DNA of 64,000 bases, taken from Periconia sp. R9002. Its lineage: Eukaryota; Ascomycota; Dothideomycetes; Pleosporales; Periconiaceae. The notes below the pieces were generated by a model, which was not told the DNA's origin, ran no database searches, and worked only from the letters and a program-made list of their open reading frames with translations. The translations under genes were made by a program, and so were the position numbers. Shown here piece after piece: positions 35,581 to 47,540 of the stretch. The stretch's first letter is position 1, and each line of letters begins with the position of its first letter. Location: contig JAMAHW010000068.1 in assembly GCA_023627715.1 (NCBI GenBank), forward strand, positions 1-64,000, written 5' to 3'.

Positions 35581-36341
35581 TATTTTTCTCCATGATCACT
35601 ACACCCAAATGGTGGCTGATGTCCGTTCAGTTGGACGTCGCGGTCATAATCGGTCCGCAGGCTGTCGACGCCTATAAAAATCATGGATGACTTCTGAATG
35701 CCTCTTAAGACTTTGATACCTGACTCTCTAGTTAACATTCTATCCAGAAAGGTTAAGATGGTAGGGACCAGGTATACTCGCCGAGATTGATATTGTCGTC
35801 ATGTAGGGCCTAGAAAAAGAATCCAGGAAGCCCCAAACCTCCACTGAAGAAGTTCAATAACGTTGGGTAGCCGGTGCCCTAATTGATTAATTTCAAGAGC
35901 GAAGTACTATAGGAATGAACCTTAGAAAAAGGAAGCACATGCTGGTATATGAAGGCGAGGCGATAGGGGGAGGAGACGATGCGTATATGGCTACAGCATG
36001 CCATGACAGCATGAAAAGCCATCGATAACGGATTTAAAAGGATTAAAACCAAAGAAAAAACATGAATACATTGATTGAAAAGGAGAAAGAGCAACTCTGA
36101 AAATTCTTGCGAAGAGAGAAGAACTTGTTCGTGGAAGAAAAGTTGGATCGTAAAGGACAAGAGCCATAGACCATAGACCATCGAAAAATTCGTATTGACT
36201 ATAAAGAATGATTACATAAGATCAAAAGGGGGAAACAGCCTTGTCGATGGTTACGCTACGGTTGGTGTAACGCACGGTTCCACAGAGTATTAGTTGCCAA
36301 GCATTTTCCTTGACTACTCTACGGCGACCAGGACCCTGGCC

Positions 36342-37386
36342 CTAATCGGTTAGGGAGCCTTTCGGGATCAAGGTCACAGTTACTGCCCAGAACCTATTCG
36401 CTATATTAGTGACTGCTGCAATGGGAAGAGTATGTTACATACGCTGCGCACAGTACGAAGATGTTCACCCCTTTGCTGCTGAGGAAAGTGACAGTAAATG
36501 GGAACACTAGACTCATGATTGACATGGAAATCAGCCGATTCGTCTGAGACGAAAGATTGACCGAAAGTGCGATGGAACCCGCCATGTAAGCGCAGGATAA
36601 TGAAGCCTCCAAACCACTAACGAGAACGTCGTGTGTCTGTTGACCCATTCCTTCGTCCTCACTTGTGTCTGGATCTGGAATGAATCCTCCCAAAACCTTA
36701 CGTTTGACAGTTTGCAGCGAGTCGTGAATAGCATAGTAAAATTTCATCAGCCATTTAACAACGAGATAACTGAAGAAACTCTGCTCGAATTCACAAATCG
36801 AGATGAACTCAGGGTGAGATGGTTCACCGACCTCACCGAAGAAGTTTTGCGCTTGTCCGTTTGGACACTTGAGCCCTTTCTCTGGCTTCAAGACATGGTA
36901 TCTCATGACAGTATCAAGATAGTGGCGTGAAGCTCGAGGTGCCAGTGCTGCTGCTCGATCATCTTGATAAGCCTGGCCTGCGTACTATGTTAATAAGGGT
37001 GACAAATGCGAATGATCTGCTTAATACATACTGTATCTGTTCAAATCTCTGTCGATCCGCTCAAATAATTCTTCCACATCGCGTTGCGCATTCATCTCGA
37101 GGAAGTCTATGGTATGTTCGCCGAACTTAGCCAACATCGCGTCGTAGTCCGCCTTATCCGCGAGGACTTTGTCTTCGAGCCATTTTGCTCGCGCTGCCCG
37201 AAGCTCGGCAAAAGCCAATCTGATATCCCCCCTAGTGAGTCCTTTACCGATGGTTTCGAAGAGTTGGTGATGGCCAAAAATCGACACCCAAAAGTCAGCG
37301 GTGATGGTGTTCGGCCTTGGCGCTTGTGCTGATGCGCCTGAAGGGCCGCCACTTGTTCGCACTGGTGGGTTGTCGCTAAGACCCAT
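36342..37386 (-). CDS. DUF6594-like membrane protein (divergent)
   Basis: Exons 37386-37032, 36977-36443 and 36393-36342 encode 313 aa; phases agree and introns are 54 and 49 nt. The start is the ATG giving MGLSDNPPVRTSGG. The N-terminal half is helical (RGDIRLAFAELRAARAKWLE; VEELFERIDRDLNRY). Three hydrophobic segments follow near the C-terminus: SCAYMAGSIALSVNL, LISMSIMSLVFPFTVTFL, and VNIFVLCAAFWAVTVTLI, the last created by splicing exon three. That C-terminal arrangement of three membrane helices ending in an AA(F/Y)xAVxV-type strand matches fungal DUF6594 proteins, although the N-terminal domain is divergent. Function unknown. Divergent from a small open frame at 37518 over 131 bp. Confidence 0.6.
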
Positions 37387-37517
37387 GTTGATTGATTGGA
37401 GGAGCAAATGAGCAAATAAAGTAGAAGCAGCAACAGAGACTGAAATTCAAGTACAGTTTGTTTTGATACCCGTTCAATTGAAGAAAACGGCGTATTTATA
37501 TTTGGAGATAGACCACC

Positions 37518-37700
37518 ATGTCCAAACGCACTCCAGAAGGCAACCCAGAGGCTACCCACCATGATAGTGCGAAGTTCGCAAGCCTGAAGCCAGGGGAGCA
37601 AATGTACAGCACGTTGACGACAGTTCACACCACCCACACTATCATGGACTGCATCGTGGAAGCCCATGGTGACGACGACTTCCTGAACCGGCGAAAGTGA
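37518..37700 (+). CDS. Small hypothetical protein, 60 aa
   Basis: A 60-codon frame with a strong start context (GACCACCATGTCC) and balanced, polar composition (MSKRTPEGNPEATHHD, HTTHTIMDCIVEAHGDDDF). It has no signal peptide or membrane segment. It lies 131 bp from the divergent DUF6594-like gene. I do not recognise it; a chance open frame is possible. Confidence 0.3.
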   Translation: MSKRTPEGNPEATHHDSAKFASLKPGEQMYSTLTTVHTTHTIMDCIVEAHGDDDFLNRRK

Positions 37701-40700
37701 CTCTACCAGCGCATATGCAGAGCAAAGCGCGTTAGAGAGACAGTTGACCGGTTCCTGCCATGATCTCATGCCGACTTCAGAAAGCCCTAGGAACGCTGGA
37801 GGACGTGTGAGTCAACTCCAAGATCATCTATCGCGTCCATGCGGCAGCTCATATGTCCAGCAGCCATGCGCCTACCCCCTTGTGCGGTATTCCACCTCAG
37901 AGATCAGGCTGCATCGTCATGTATGTACGCCATATACGAACGAGGGCCTGTTCAGAAGGATCCCGGTGGCGGACGAAGGCAGTCTTCGTGGTGTGCGGCG
38001 TAGCTCGAATCGCCTCGCTCTTGAGGTTGACGAGGTGGATCGTCGCGATCGAAAGGATACGCGGGAGGACGGTCGATGGATGGTGTAAGGAGTCGAAGTT
38101 TGTCGAGCGCAAGCGCTGAAGCGGGGGCTCTAGCTCAGAGACGAATCACGTTAGCACGAATAGACGGATATGCCTGTAGTCAATAGAGCGTCCACAATTT
38201 GGCTCATATTGAGATCTCCTTACAGTTTCTGCTACACTGAGGCCAGTAACCTGATACTTCCTGTGATTGTTGTAGCACGAGCTATCACTTTTGTCTTCTA
38301 TAATTAACACTTCAATTTGAGATGTTGGTCTATAGCAGCATGAATTGCTACGGGTGCAGTAACTACTAGTTTGTTTTGTAATAATCAGGGCTCAGTAACG
38401 AAATAGAACCTCAATTATTTTAATCACTGGTCAGTTGGTTTTAAATAAAAAGGTAGTGAGTCGATTAAAACTAGCATCACTCTGTCATCGACAGCACTGC
38501 CCAATATCGCGGAGCTCCAGTGAAAGTTCGCGTCGGCAATAAGCTAGTCTGTGAACCAACCTGGAATTGTTAACGGATACATTACTCTCATCCATTGTAT
38601 CGGATCTCCTTTGTAGATGAATGCATCTCAAATTAGCATGAACTTTTTACGTACCATTGTTGTTCTGATTCTCAATCGTCCTTTTGCAGGCTTCCAATTT
38701 CTAGTGTTTATCCGTACCCGACTAAAGGGACTACAAGCTCCGCGGCGCTATTGTTCAACTGCGTCGCAGGGAGCATGCCCGGCCAGAAATTTGCAACCCC
38801 AGCCGACAGGAAAGCATGCAACTGATCAACCTCGGTCGTCCTGCTGCCACCCTTACACTGAAAGGACTGTTCAGTGCCACACAATGCAGCGCATTGAACA
38901 TCATCGATTGGTTGTTTACGCGCCCTGATCAGAGCGATGGGCTGAAAAGATTATACACCTGAAGAAGGCAAATGAAGTTACATAGTTGCAATCCTACAAA
39001 CGCAATTAAAGCTACACTTCCCATGACTTGTGTACCCACACACCGACTGTGACCATAAACGCAACCCCATGCAGCCACTTTGCGTCGTAGCAGCCTTTTC
39101 AACACCTCACAGCCTACCATTTGACGGGAATCCTCTATTCCAAATGCGCCTGCGACAGAAGAAATCCGCCTGCATAGTGGGTTGATCCGTCGTTTTGATA
39201 GTTCATAGCCCAATAGTAGCAAGGTTCGTCGTGTCCTCCTACATCTGACCTGCTAGGGCTTTGAGCTATGCGATAATCGTCTGCAGATAGGTGTCGTGGA
39301 AGAGTGGTGCTCTCTCGGAAAGGGGGAGAAGCACCAGTGCTTTGAGATAAGCTGGTCCGCCGAACCCGAGAAACTCCTACACAACACCTACGATGTCACT
39401 GATCACACATATCCACTTCTCAGACTAAACCATGAATTCGTGACTTGGGCGCGACATATTTATGACCGATTCCACGCGACTAGAGGCTATTTGGGGGCGG
39501 GCTTGTTGGAGTTTTGCTTGATGACCTGATGCCACAAGCGTCCAAGAAGCGAATGAGCTACCATCCAAGACATTCTAAGATACCTCGCTACGCCACTGAG
39601 CCCTTGCTGTGTACCTCTCCTAGTTATCTGTCTTCAATTTCCCGTATTTGCAATCAAAGTACGTGTTTGGAGCAACTCAGTGTTCAATTCTGCAGCTATT
39701 GATGGAAAACTGGAATTCTTAACTCACATATTCGGACTATAAGAACATGAACCAGGTACAGTGAATCTGAGATTATGTTAATATTGCTCGATTTGTAAAC
39801 ATATTCGACAAACAAGCCCGTCTAGCTGTGCAAGAGCCTTCCTTGCCTGCAAAAACCAGAAGATGATTCTGCCCCGATTCTTTAGTCCTGCCTCATTTAT
39901 CATACACCAACTATTATTCCGATACTTCAAGTTCGACCACTGTGAATTATTGCATATGCTTAGCTGGCTCTTATCTCGTGCTACTGAACTTTCCAATGTA
40001 GTTGTTAGCCCCGCTCTCTTAACCACCTGATCAAGGTCTGGCAGGGCCTAACATGAACCACATGTGCAACCTACCTAACAGTACTCACGAAGCTTCGGCA
40101 CCTTCTCCTTCAGCAATTATGGCAGAAATGCTTCAAAATTTCTCTAAGAGTTTCTGAGGCTTCGAAATGTAACTCAGAATGGGCGAATAGCCTCAGTTCA
40201 ATGCGAAAGAGGATACGCATCAGAGTGTGTCAAGGCTGAAATTTTCCAAGAGGCTACCCGGTACAATTCTTTGCACACACAAAGAAGGCAAACAACCTCG
40301 TCCACGTATCCACAGGCTTGCATGCCCTAAGCACCACATCTACTGCCTTCCAATGGGTCTGCCAACGGCGAAGGACGCCTAGGAACAAGAGCCAATGGAG
40401 ATCAGCGGATGGCCGGAATCGTTCAATTTCCATTGGAGAGTCATGCCACCCTCCATCGCGTTTTCGCCAATTTGTTTCCACACTAACCCCTAGCGTCCAC
40501 CTCAAGTGACTGTCCCAGTTTTCAGCCTTGTGGTTCATTCATATCCCCCTTCAGAAAGCTCAAGCGCCATTACAGATTCGGCCCCTTGAAGTGACGCATA
40601 AACAGTCATCACACACACCATCCTAGCCGCCTCTACCATTCAAGGGGCCCGGTTCGTTCTACACCCGCATTACGTGGCAGTAGACTGGTGCAGCCCCACA

Positions 40701-40958
40701 AGGCTATACCATCGTACGATTTATAGTACACCAATTCCAACTGCAATCCATGTAGAATTGTAGTACAATAGACGCATAGCCGGCTGTGCTACGCATTCTG
40801 ATCAATTTACGTGTGCACGCATGGAGCTAAAGCACGACGCGCTGTCACATGGCCCAGCATGATAAATGTAGCTCGTAAGAATGCAATATTGTTCTTCGCC
40901 CTCCTTTCCAAAGTGCGATCAGGGCCAATCGCTTTTGACAGTCCTCGTGCACATTGCC
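37701..40958. other. Gene-poor stretch, about 3.3 kb
   Basis: No gene could be supported. Coding-like scraps without a start or splice structure occur at 37897-38112 on the minus strand and at 39296-39529 on the plus strand (YDVTDHTYPLLRLNHEFVTW); both may be decayed exons. The rest is AT-rich. Confidence 0.4.
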
Positions 40959-41408
40959 TCACTCACCGGTTTTTGATGATTGTAGTGCAGCAGACGACAG
41001 AAATGAATGCAAGTGGGCTGCTTTTTTCTTGTAGATTTGACTCATTATCAATGAGAAATTCTTTGTAATTGGCGACTGATACTGGGCATCAGCCTCCCTC
41101 AGATACCAGGGCGTATAATTCGCATGCACCGGCATGTACGTGCTTTCCGTATAGTCATGGATATATTCCTGCATTGAAACTGTTGAAATGAATGAGATAC
41201 CGTAGCGCTCACCGGTTGTTATATCGGCTTCCCGAGATGTTGAACTTTCGGCATACACGGAGACATCATATGTGTACTCTATCAACACTCTGGGTCGCAT
41301 TTTCCGCAATGGCCTGACTGATTTGATGTTATCACCTGCTACCATGCAATTTACCTTCTGTGCACAACGGACAACTCGTGATTCGAAATATTCAGTATTA
41401 GGAGTTTC
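40959..41408 (-). pseudogene. 5'-truncated coding remnant, function unknown
   Basis: An open frame of 149 codons begins directly after a plausible acceptor (AACTTAG) and reads like protein: TEYFESRVVRCAQKV, RPRVLIEYTYDVSVYAE, TGERYGISFISTVSMQEYI, YMPVHANYTPWYLREAD. No ATG-led first exon can be joined in phase, and upstream DNA soon becomes a T/A-rich repeat-bearing stretch (41582-41660). I interpret it as the 3' part of a gene whose 5' end was lost or displaced. The family was not recognised, and an intact gene with a missed small first exon remains possible. Confidence 0.35.
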
Positions 41409-41581
41409 CTAAGTTTGATTGGCTGTCAATCAGTGCCTGAGGTAAATACGTAGGCAAGCAAAAATACTCACGCTTGTACCCTTTTTCTGGCATTATCGGT
41501 ATGCTCATTGTAAAAATGCCTCCATTATGTGATTTAGCGCACCCTAGGAATGACTGTCAATAGGAGCCAAAATTTAGATCA

Positions 41582-41615
41582 TACGTTAAGAGTCTGTAGA
41601 GTGTACGTTAAGAGT
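41582..41615. repeat. Direct repeat of a 12-mer
   Basis: TACGTTAAGAGT occurs at 41582-41593 and again at 41604-41615, followed by a T homopolymer. It sits at the upstream limit of the truncated coding remnant, so it may mark the edge of an inserted or rearranged segment. Confidence 0.6.
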
Positions 41616-43171
41616 TTTTTTTTTTTAATAATGATATTTTAAAGTAAAAAGTGCGGTCCCCAGCCTATTCTAAGCCCAGCCAAGATCTGTAATCACTATT
41701 GACTACGTGACATAAAACGTTAAACCTGCATCGTACAAAACGAAACTCGCATTTGACTCAGATTCTTTACGAGTAATAGCGCCCATTTTCTTTTCCTCCA
41801 AAATCAATAGTGTTATTACCCAAATTACGCTGAGCGATGACTATATGTACTTTCTAATCAAGAAATTTCAGGACTCGGATTTCAGCTAATCTTTGCTTTC
41901 TACAGAGAAGGAGATTGAATGTCTTGCCTACTTCGTAATTGGATTCTTGTTTGACGTTCATGTTCACCTGGCACCGTAGGTGGTTGATGCCGACGGCGCC
42001 GGATCAACTTATGGCCGGCCGCAAGTTATACCGACTCAGACTTCTCCAACACTTGCCTACACCTATCTTGAGCAGTAACGGACATATTTTTCGTCATATA
42101 TATCACATAATTGTCCTGCATCTTATTCATGATGCGGGGCGGGATCAAGACGCTAGAGTTATTGTAGGGAGACTCAAGCATGTGCTTGTAGAACAATAGT
42201 TGCATCAGGGGCAAGATTGATCCCGGATTTTTCTTTTAAATGTTGCTTCGTACTGCATGTTTCATAAATATAGCTTACTCGCTATAGTAATATTATTATA
42301 TTTTCTTAATATGTCATGACCGAAGTACCTATCTGCCTTAGTCTATGAAATTAAATGAAGTATTTTCGTTGCAATAGTACCTAATCATTATTATGCATTA
42401 TACAATTAAATGAACAATACGTGATCAAAAGCCTGGGTCCGGGTACAAAAATCACCTACGACCGATTTTTCTACAAATGTAGGATCACATTAACAGAGGC
42501 ATCAAAGTTTCAATTCTACATGGTCTTCAGTTTGTCTTTGGTAATTGACTACATAGTCAGTCTACTTGGCTTTCAGGGTTGTATTATATATGTTTAGTGA
42601 AGAATTCTACCTGGGGTGCAGAGTCGTTTGTCACCAAGACATAGCATTGGCTTGCATTTGAGATACTGATAATGTAACTAAGTTTTTACTCGCGATGTAG
42701 TGTCATCACTAGCGTGCCAGTTACTTGACAATCATGCCTTGAATGCAACAGCGCTAATGTCGCCAATTTTCTTCGCACGTCCTTCCCACTACTCGCATGC
42801 TCTATAACAGGAACGAGTTTGCAATCGATAAATGCCTTAAATTCCGCGATCATGACAGAGCGAGGAATGTGGGTCGGCACAGAGCTCAGCACTGTGGCAT
42901 TCAAACATCTCCTTACAGTCCCATACCCCTTCTTGGCAGTTGAGCGAGCAAACAATAGACATGAAGCAGCGGGCTTTTCATAGAGGGGTCAGTAATGTGC
43001 TGAAGGAGGGCGACGAAACCAGGAAGGAGGAGGCATTGCAGAAGGTAGGTGCGATCGTGGACAGGGTCGCAAAGGGCGAGGGAGCATTTTGTGTCGCGAC
43101 GAAGATTGCTAGTTTATTTGTGTGAGGCGGGGACTGCTGAGGTGGAGGTGGAAGCGGAACATGCTGATGAA
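41616..43171. other. AT-rich spacer, no gene seen
   Basis: Very AT-rich in places (42240-42420). A short inverted repeat AAAAATC..GATTTTT lies near 42450. The 54-codon ATG-led frame around 42961-43125 (part of a longer open frame from 42940) is weakly protein-like but has no recognisable features. Confidence 0.4.
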
Positions 43172-43703
43172 CTACGCTTGTGGTGGCGGCGGGGGCGGGG
43201 CAACTACGTCCGCGTTACGTGCCTCAGTCTCCTGCATCAGTGCATCATTGTTCTCAACATCATATCTTCTCATCGCATGCATCACAAAACCCGTCAATTC
43301 AATGCTCTGTATTCTTTTTCGCATTGCAAAAATTCCGCCAACTGATCGACACAGGACTACTCCCATCAACCATCTGAAACTACAGTATCTTACCTTTGTA
43401 GCCACTTTCCCAAGGAAGCACTTGCTCCAAGAACACGTCGTAGACCTGCTGTGGGCTATACCCTTTTCCCCATAGCGGAAAGTCTGGATGTGTCGCCAGG
43501 GAGATCTTCCAATTCAAGGCCACCCATACTTCCTCATAATGCTTTTGATATGCTTGCTCGAGACATAGATACCAGAAAGCGCGAGGTAGTGCTTTCGAAC
43601 GAACCCAGTTTTGCCGTCCGTACCCACTGAAAAATTGCTTTGAATCTTGCAATCGTGCCCTGAGGCATCTGTATAGGTTGCGTATACCCATTCTTCGTCT
43701 CAT
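43172..43703 (-). CDS. Candidate two-exon gene, hypothetical
   Basis: Exons 43703-43394 and 43341-43172, joined by a 52-nt GTAAGA..TCAG intron in phase, encode about 159 aa from the ATG at 43703. Composition is protein-like: WVRSKALPRAFWYLCLEQAY, WGKGYSPQQVYDVFLEQVL, GGIFAMRKRIQSIELTG, and a C-terminal run of six prolines. No known domain was recognised. Further coding-like open segments lie upstream on the same strand (44020-44277 and 44337-44579, for example EVAWKVLHYPSLITNSESEA), so the true gene may be longer and start near 44.6 kb. Confidence 0.45.
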
Positions 43704-45251
43704 GAATCAACTTCAATGTCGAGCTTGGCCGAAGTTGTGTGTTGTTTGTATAACTTCAATTTATTTACATCTCAGGTTGCTTATGAGCCATGAATCCAGG
43801 ATGTCCGGGACCGCCATCGCTCTGCTTGTGCGTTAGTTCAAACGGAAATCTCCAACAACGTACCATTGATCTGCAAGGGCCGGCCCTGGAGTACTGTTAT
43901 ACATAAACACTACTCGACAGGCCATCCCCACTATGAGGTATGTCGCTTCACTTGCTATGGTTTTGGTATCGAGACGCACCGGTATACAAGACGTATCTAA
44001 GGGAAAGGGTCAAAGAACCCTAGTTGAAGAGACCGGACTGAAGATGGACGACTGGCCGCTTGCTTCGAATTCCGCATCTCCTCGACAGTGGATGTTCAGC
44101 CAAAACATAGACACATGTTAATACAGCATCGCCATTATAGAAAAAGGCAGGCATACAGTTGAATTGCTGCACGGCCCGAAGGTTTGCAATCCAAACGCAA
44201 GTCCAGCCTTGCTGCAAATTTTCCCAGTGCCTAATCAACAGGGCCAGTCGGCTTGAGTTATCCTGTAAGCCAAGCAATATGCGATACGACGTAAGCTCGA
44301 TTTTCGCTTTTCAATCGTCACCTTGGTTCACCTTGGTCAGTCTTTCACGCACGTGGTGACTAGCCTAACTTGTTTGAGACCGTCTTGTGTGTTGTCAAGA
44401 GCCATAGGTCCTGTCAGCAGTTCGATCGTGCTGGAACGAATGAAATATATTGCAGGCACACACTGTGTGTAGTTGGCTTCACTTTCGCTATTGGTGATCA
44501 AGGAAGGATAATGCAATACTTTCCACGCTACTTCGGCGCTGTACAAAGCCTGATGGCAATTGAAAAGAGGAGAGATCAATTGTAGAGTACGGCAAGCTCT
44601 ACATTGCCCAACACTGGTAAGATCAGGGGCCTGCCTCCACCCTCCTCCCCTCGCCCCCGCTCCCTCTTTCCCAGGCCGCCTCGACTATCCTAAGCACAAC
44701 CCACAGCTCAACTGGCGGGCCCCCTCCACGTGCAACTTCCATCCGTCATTTGGTTAGCGTTTGGGTTGATTTTCGCCGTGCCGTTTAACACATCACAGAC
44801 ATCGCATTCCACCACAACAGCAACAGAACCACACCTCATCTTCGCGTCACCGACCTTTTCTTGCTACTGAGACCTCCCATACTGCAAAGGTCGCCCTTAT
44901 CTTCTTGGATTCTTCACCGTTGGAGGTCATTGGGGATACGTGCTCCCTGTACGCCTCCCCTTTTGCTTAGGAGGTACGTCCGCTGGCTGGATGGAGAGAC
45001 ATGGGAAGCTCACGCTGACGACATACCAGCACCGCCGACTGTCGACGCCTAAGCATTCGAGGTACCTGTTCTGGTTGCAATCACTGACTTGGAGTCCGCT
45101 TCCGCGCGTTCTTCGCCGGAACTATACTGTTTATCCTGGTTCACCCCACCTCCACCCCACCTCCACGACACGCCTACCACACGCCTACGACACGCCCACG
45201 ACCGACCGCGCTTTATACAAACGACAATCCACAAGCTCCCTGTTGTCTATC
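43704..45251. other. Spacer upstream of the retropepsin-like gene
   Basis: Apart from the two weak minus-strand open segments at 44020-44579, no gene is supported. Positions 44590-45251 are CT-rich on the plus strand, typical of a fungal promoter and 5' UTR for the gene at 45252. Confidence 0.4.
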
Positions 45252-46548
45252 ATGGGAAACATGATTAGCTCAACCAATCGGTCAAGAAACAAGCCTAAAT
45301 GTCTGTCTCATGGCGAAGTACACCGCTGGCTTCTGAATTTGCTTGAGGACGGTCAAGTTACATCAGAAGTATATGCGCGCATGTTCAGAAGGGTTGAGAC
45401 AGCACCATCGCAGCTTTACATCCTAGAGTGGCTACATGAGGTATTCATAACCGAAGACATTACAGGAGAGGTCTACATGAAGCTAGTAGCGAATCTGGGT
45501 GCTCAACGAGACCTCGGCATCGGCGTTTACTCAGGCTCTCCAGCATCTGGCACCTCCTTCATAAGAAGAGGACTTTTCGTGAGGCATCGTACGTGTTGCA
45601 GCAGCAGACTGAGGATTGCTGGTCTCCATCTGCTAACGGCTGATAGGATCACACTCCTCAGGTATTGGTCAAGGACAGGACAGTGCATCTCTCACCTTCC
45701 TTCACAACGAGAATGCTGGGTACAGGCAGCTACACGATACAGCATTTGGTATTGATAGTCCATGGTCCTTGGGCCTTCCCAGGCCAAGGGTCCCTAGTGT
45801 TAGAACTCGCCTAATGGGTGACTCTTTCATTAACCCATTTTTGAATCCGGTCTTTGTGGAGATTGCAGACGCAGATACACACCATGTACATCCAGCAAAT
45901 CTCCTCATTGATACGGGATCGGACTTCAACATTTTAAGTCGACATTTTGCCGATAGAATCTTCCCAAACTTGTACTCAGCTGCGAAACCCTTAGCGAATA
46001 CAGGAGGAGGAGTTATGCTCACCCGTGGGGAACTATGCCTTCGGTGGACCTTCAGAACTCATGAGCGGTTCCAACCGAGGTTCGTCGAAGGCATATTCCA
46101 TATTTCAGAGCGAGATTTTGACGTGGACATGATTCTCGGGCGACCGGACACTCTCGAATTTAGACTGGTAGACCTTTCACCCAGAGTTCCTTTCTTGGGA
46201 GGCTTTTGGAGCCACCCTGTTCCAGTAGATGGTATGTGTACAGAAAAAATGTGGCTCCTCATAGCTGATCAGAAGTAGCTCAGGAAGCGGCGAATCTGCA
46301 AGCTGCAGCTGATGCCGCGCGACAAAGGGCAGCCGAGCAAAGGCGACGAGAAGAGGAATACCGGGTAAGTGAACATATCCGTGCCTTTCATCGTTATCTC
46401 TGACCATACATAGCGACAACGTGAGGCCTTTGCCCGAAACGAGGTGAATCTGGAGGCAACCCAATACATGACACGATATGGTGCGGAAATGCCTGTCGAC
46501 ATGCGCAACGAGATCTACCAGCGAGCTCGTAGCTCATATAACCCCTAG
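45252..46548 (+). CDS. Retropepsin-like aspartic protease protein, N-myristoylation-type start
   Basis: Exons 45252-45588, 45647-46231, 46276-46364 and 46414-46548 encode 381 aa; all phases agree. The N-terminus MGNMISSTN fits the N-myristoylation rule (Gly2, Ser6), suggesting membrane attachment. Residues 20-110 form a helical domain (EVHRWLLNLLEDGQVTSEVY). Residues about 165-300 resemble a retropepsin-type fold: LLIDTGSDFNILS with catalytic Asp201, a GGGVMLTRGELCLRW strand region, and DVDMILGRPD (residues 271-280), the hydrophobic-Gly-Arg motif that closes the fold. A charged helix follows (AADAARQRAAEQRRREEEYR). There is no reverse transcriptase, RNase H or integrase nearby, and the three introns argue for a host gene. 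One Asp per chain implies homodimerisation. Substrate unknown. Confidence 0.72.
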
Positions 46549-47540
46549 TGGATCTAGACATGGTCACTCATCCAAACCTGAGACTCTGGGATCTCGCTAT
46601 CCAGTTTGTTTCTCAATTGTGAGATATGTTCCGCCGGAGTATTAGGCCTTTGTTCTTCATTATACCCCTGAACTTCACCATAATCGTTGGAATGGTATCC
46701 AAATTTTGAACCGGATGCTTTCGAAGGCACGAGGGATTGATTTGGCGACGACACTCGGGACGGCCTATAGATCCAGTGGCGCTACATAGAGCGGCGGATT
46801 GTAACAGCATATCATCAGCATCTGATTCTCAGAAAGAAGTATGTAACGACTTTTTACGATAGGAAATTGCTGGGTTTTTTTGCTTCAGTTATTCTCAACG
46901 CACTTTTTATGCCGAGAACTGGGCCAAGGCTGTTGGAGGTGGACACAGAAGAGGCGAAGATGTCTCGAACATTTTTATCCAATCTCCCAAAGAGGCATCG
47001 GGTTCCTCTTATTCGATTGCCCACAACGGAATATGGTTCTTTGATATCGGTCGCCTAATCCGGCATGGGGTATTTTGTTTAAAGAGCAGATGCTGATTTT
47101 TATTTATGTAAAAAAGTCGTAGGCAGAAGGTGGACAGAATCACAATACATAGAGGTGTTATGAGACAACTGGAGGAAGCCCCAGTTCCCGCATGATACGC
47201 TGTACATGGCGCGTGCAGCCTGCTAGGTGAATAATCAACGGAACTCTTTCCTGCCAACGGGGAAGAGGTCGTATGCTTGGCTAATCTGCTGGGCCACCCC
47301 CCTTCCCGGACGAGAGCTGAAAACTGCCGAAACCAATAGAGGGTTTCATGCATTCTTTACGCCATAGCATGCACAGGCCGTATTCACAATTTGCTTACTG
47401 AATCCCGGGAGCTGACTCGATGGTATTAATCAAGCTGATTCATAAGAGAAATTGAACGCAAGTGAAAACATCAGTGGCCTTCTTGCTATCCAGCGTATAC
47501 GCGTCCACGATGACAAGAAATGTAGTCTCTTGCAGCCAAT
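46549..47540. other. Intergenic, no gene seen
   Basis: About 1 kb between the retropepsin-like stop and the DUF6594 stop (convergent). Open frames present have no protein-like features. Confidence 0.5.

Noticed and set aside
41939..42199. 86-codon open frame as a gene
   Set aside because: Lies in AT-rich spacer, with no typ­ical start context, domain or splice support.
45252..46548. Part of an LTR retrotransposon gag-pol
   Set aside because: Three introns, an own start and stop, and no other pol domains or LTRs in the flanking DNA argue against it.
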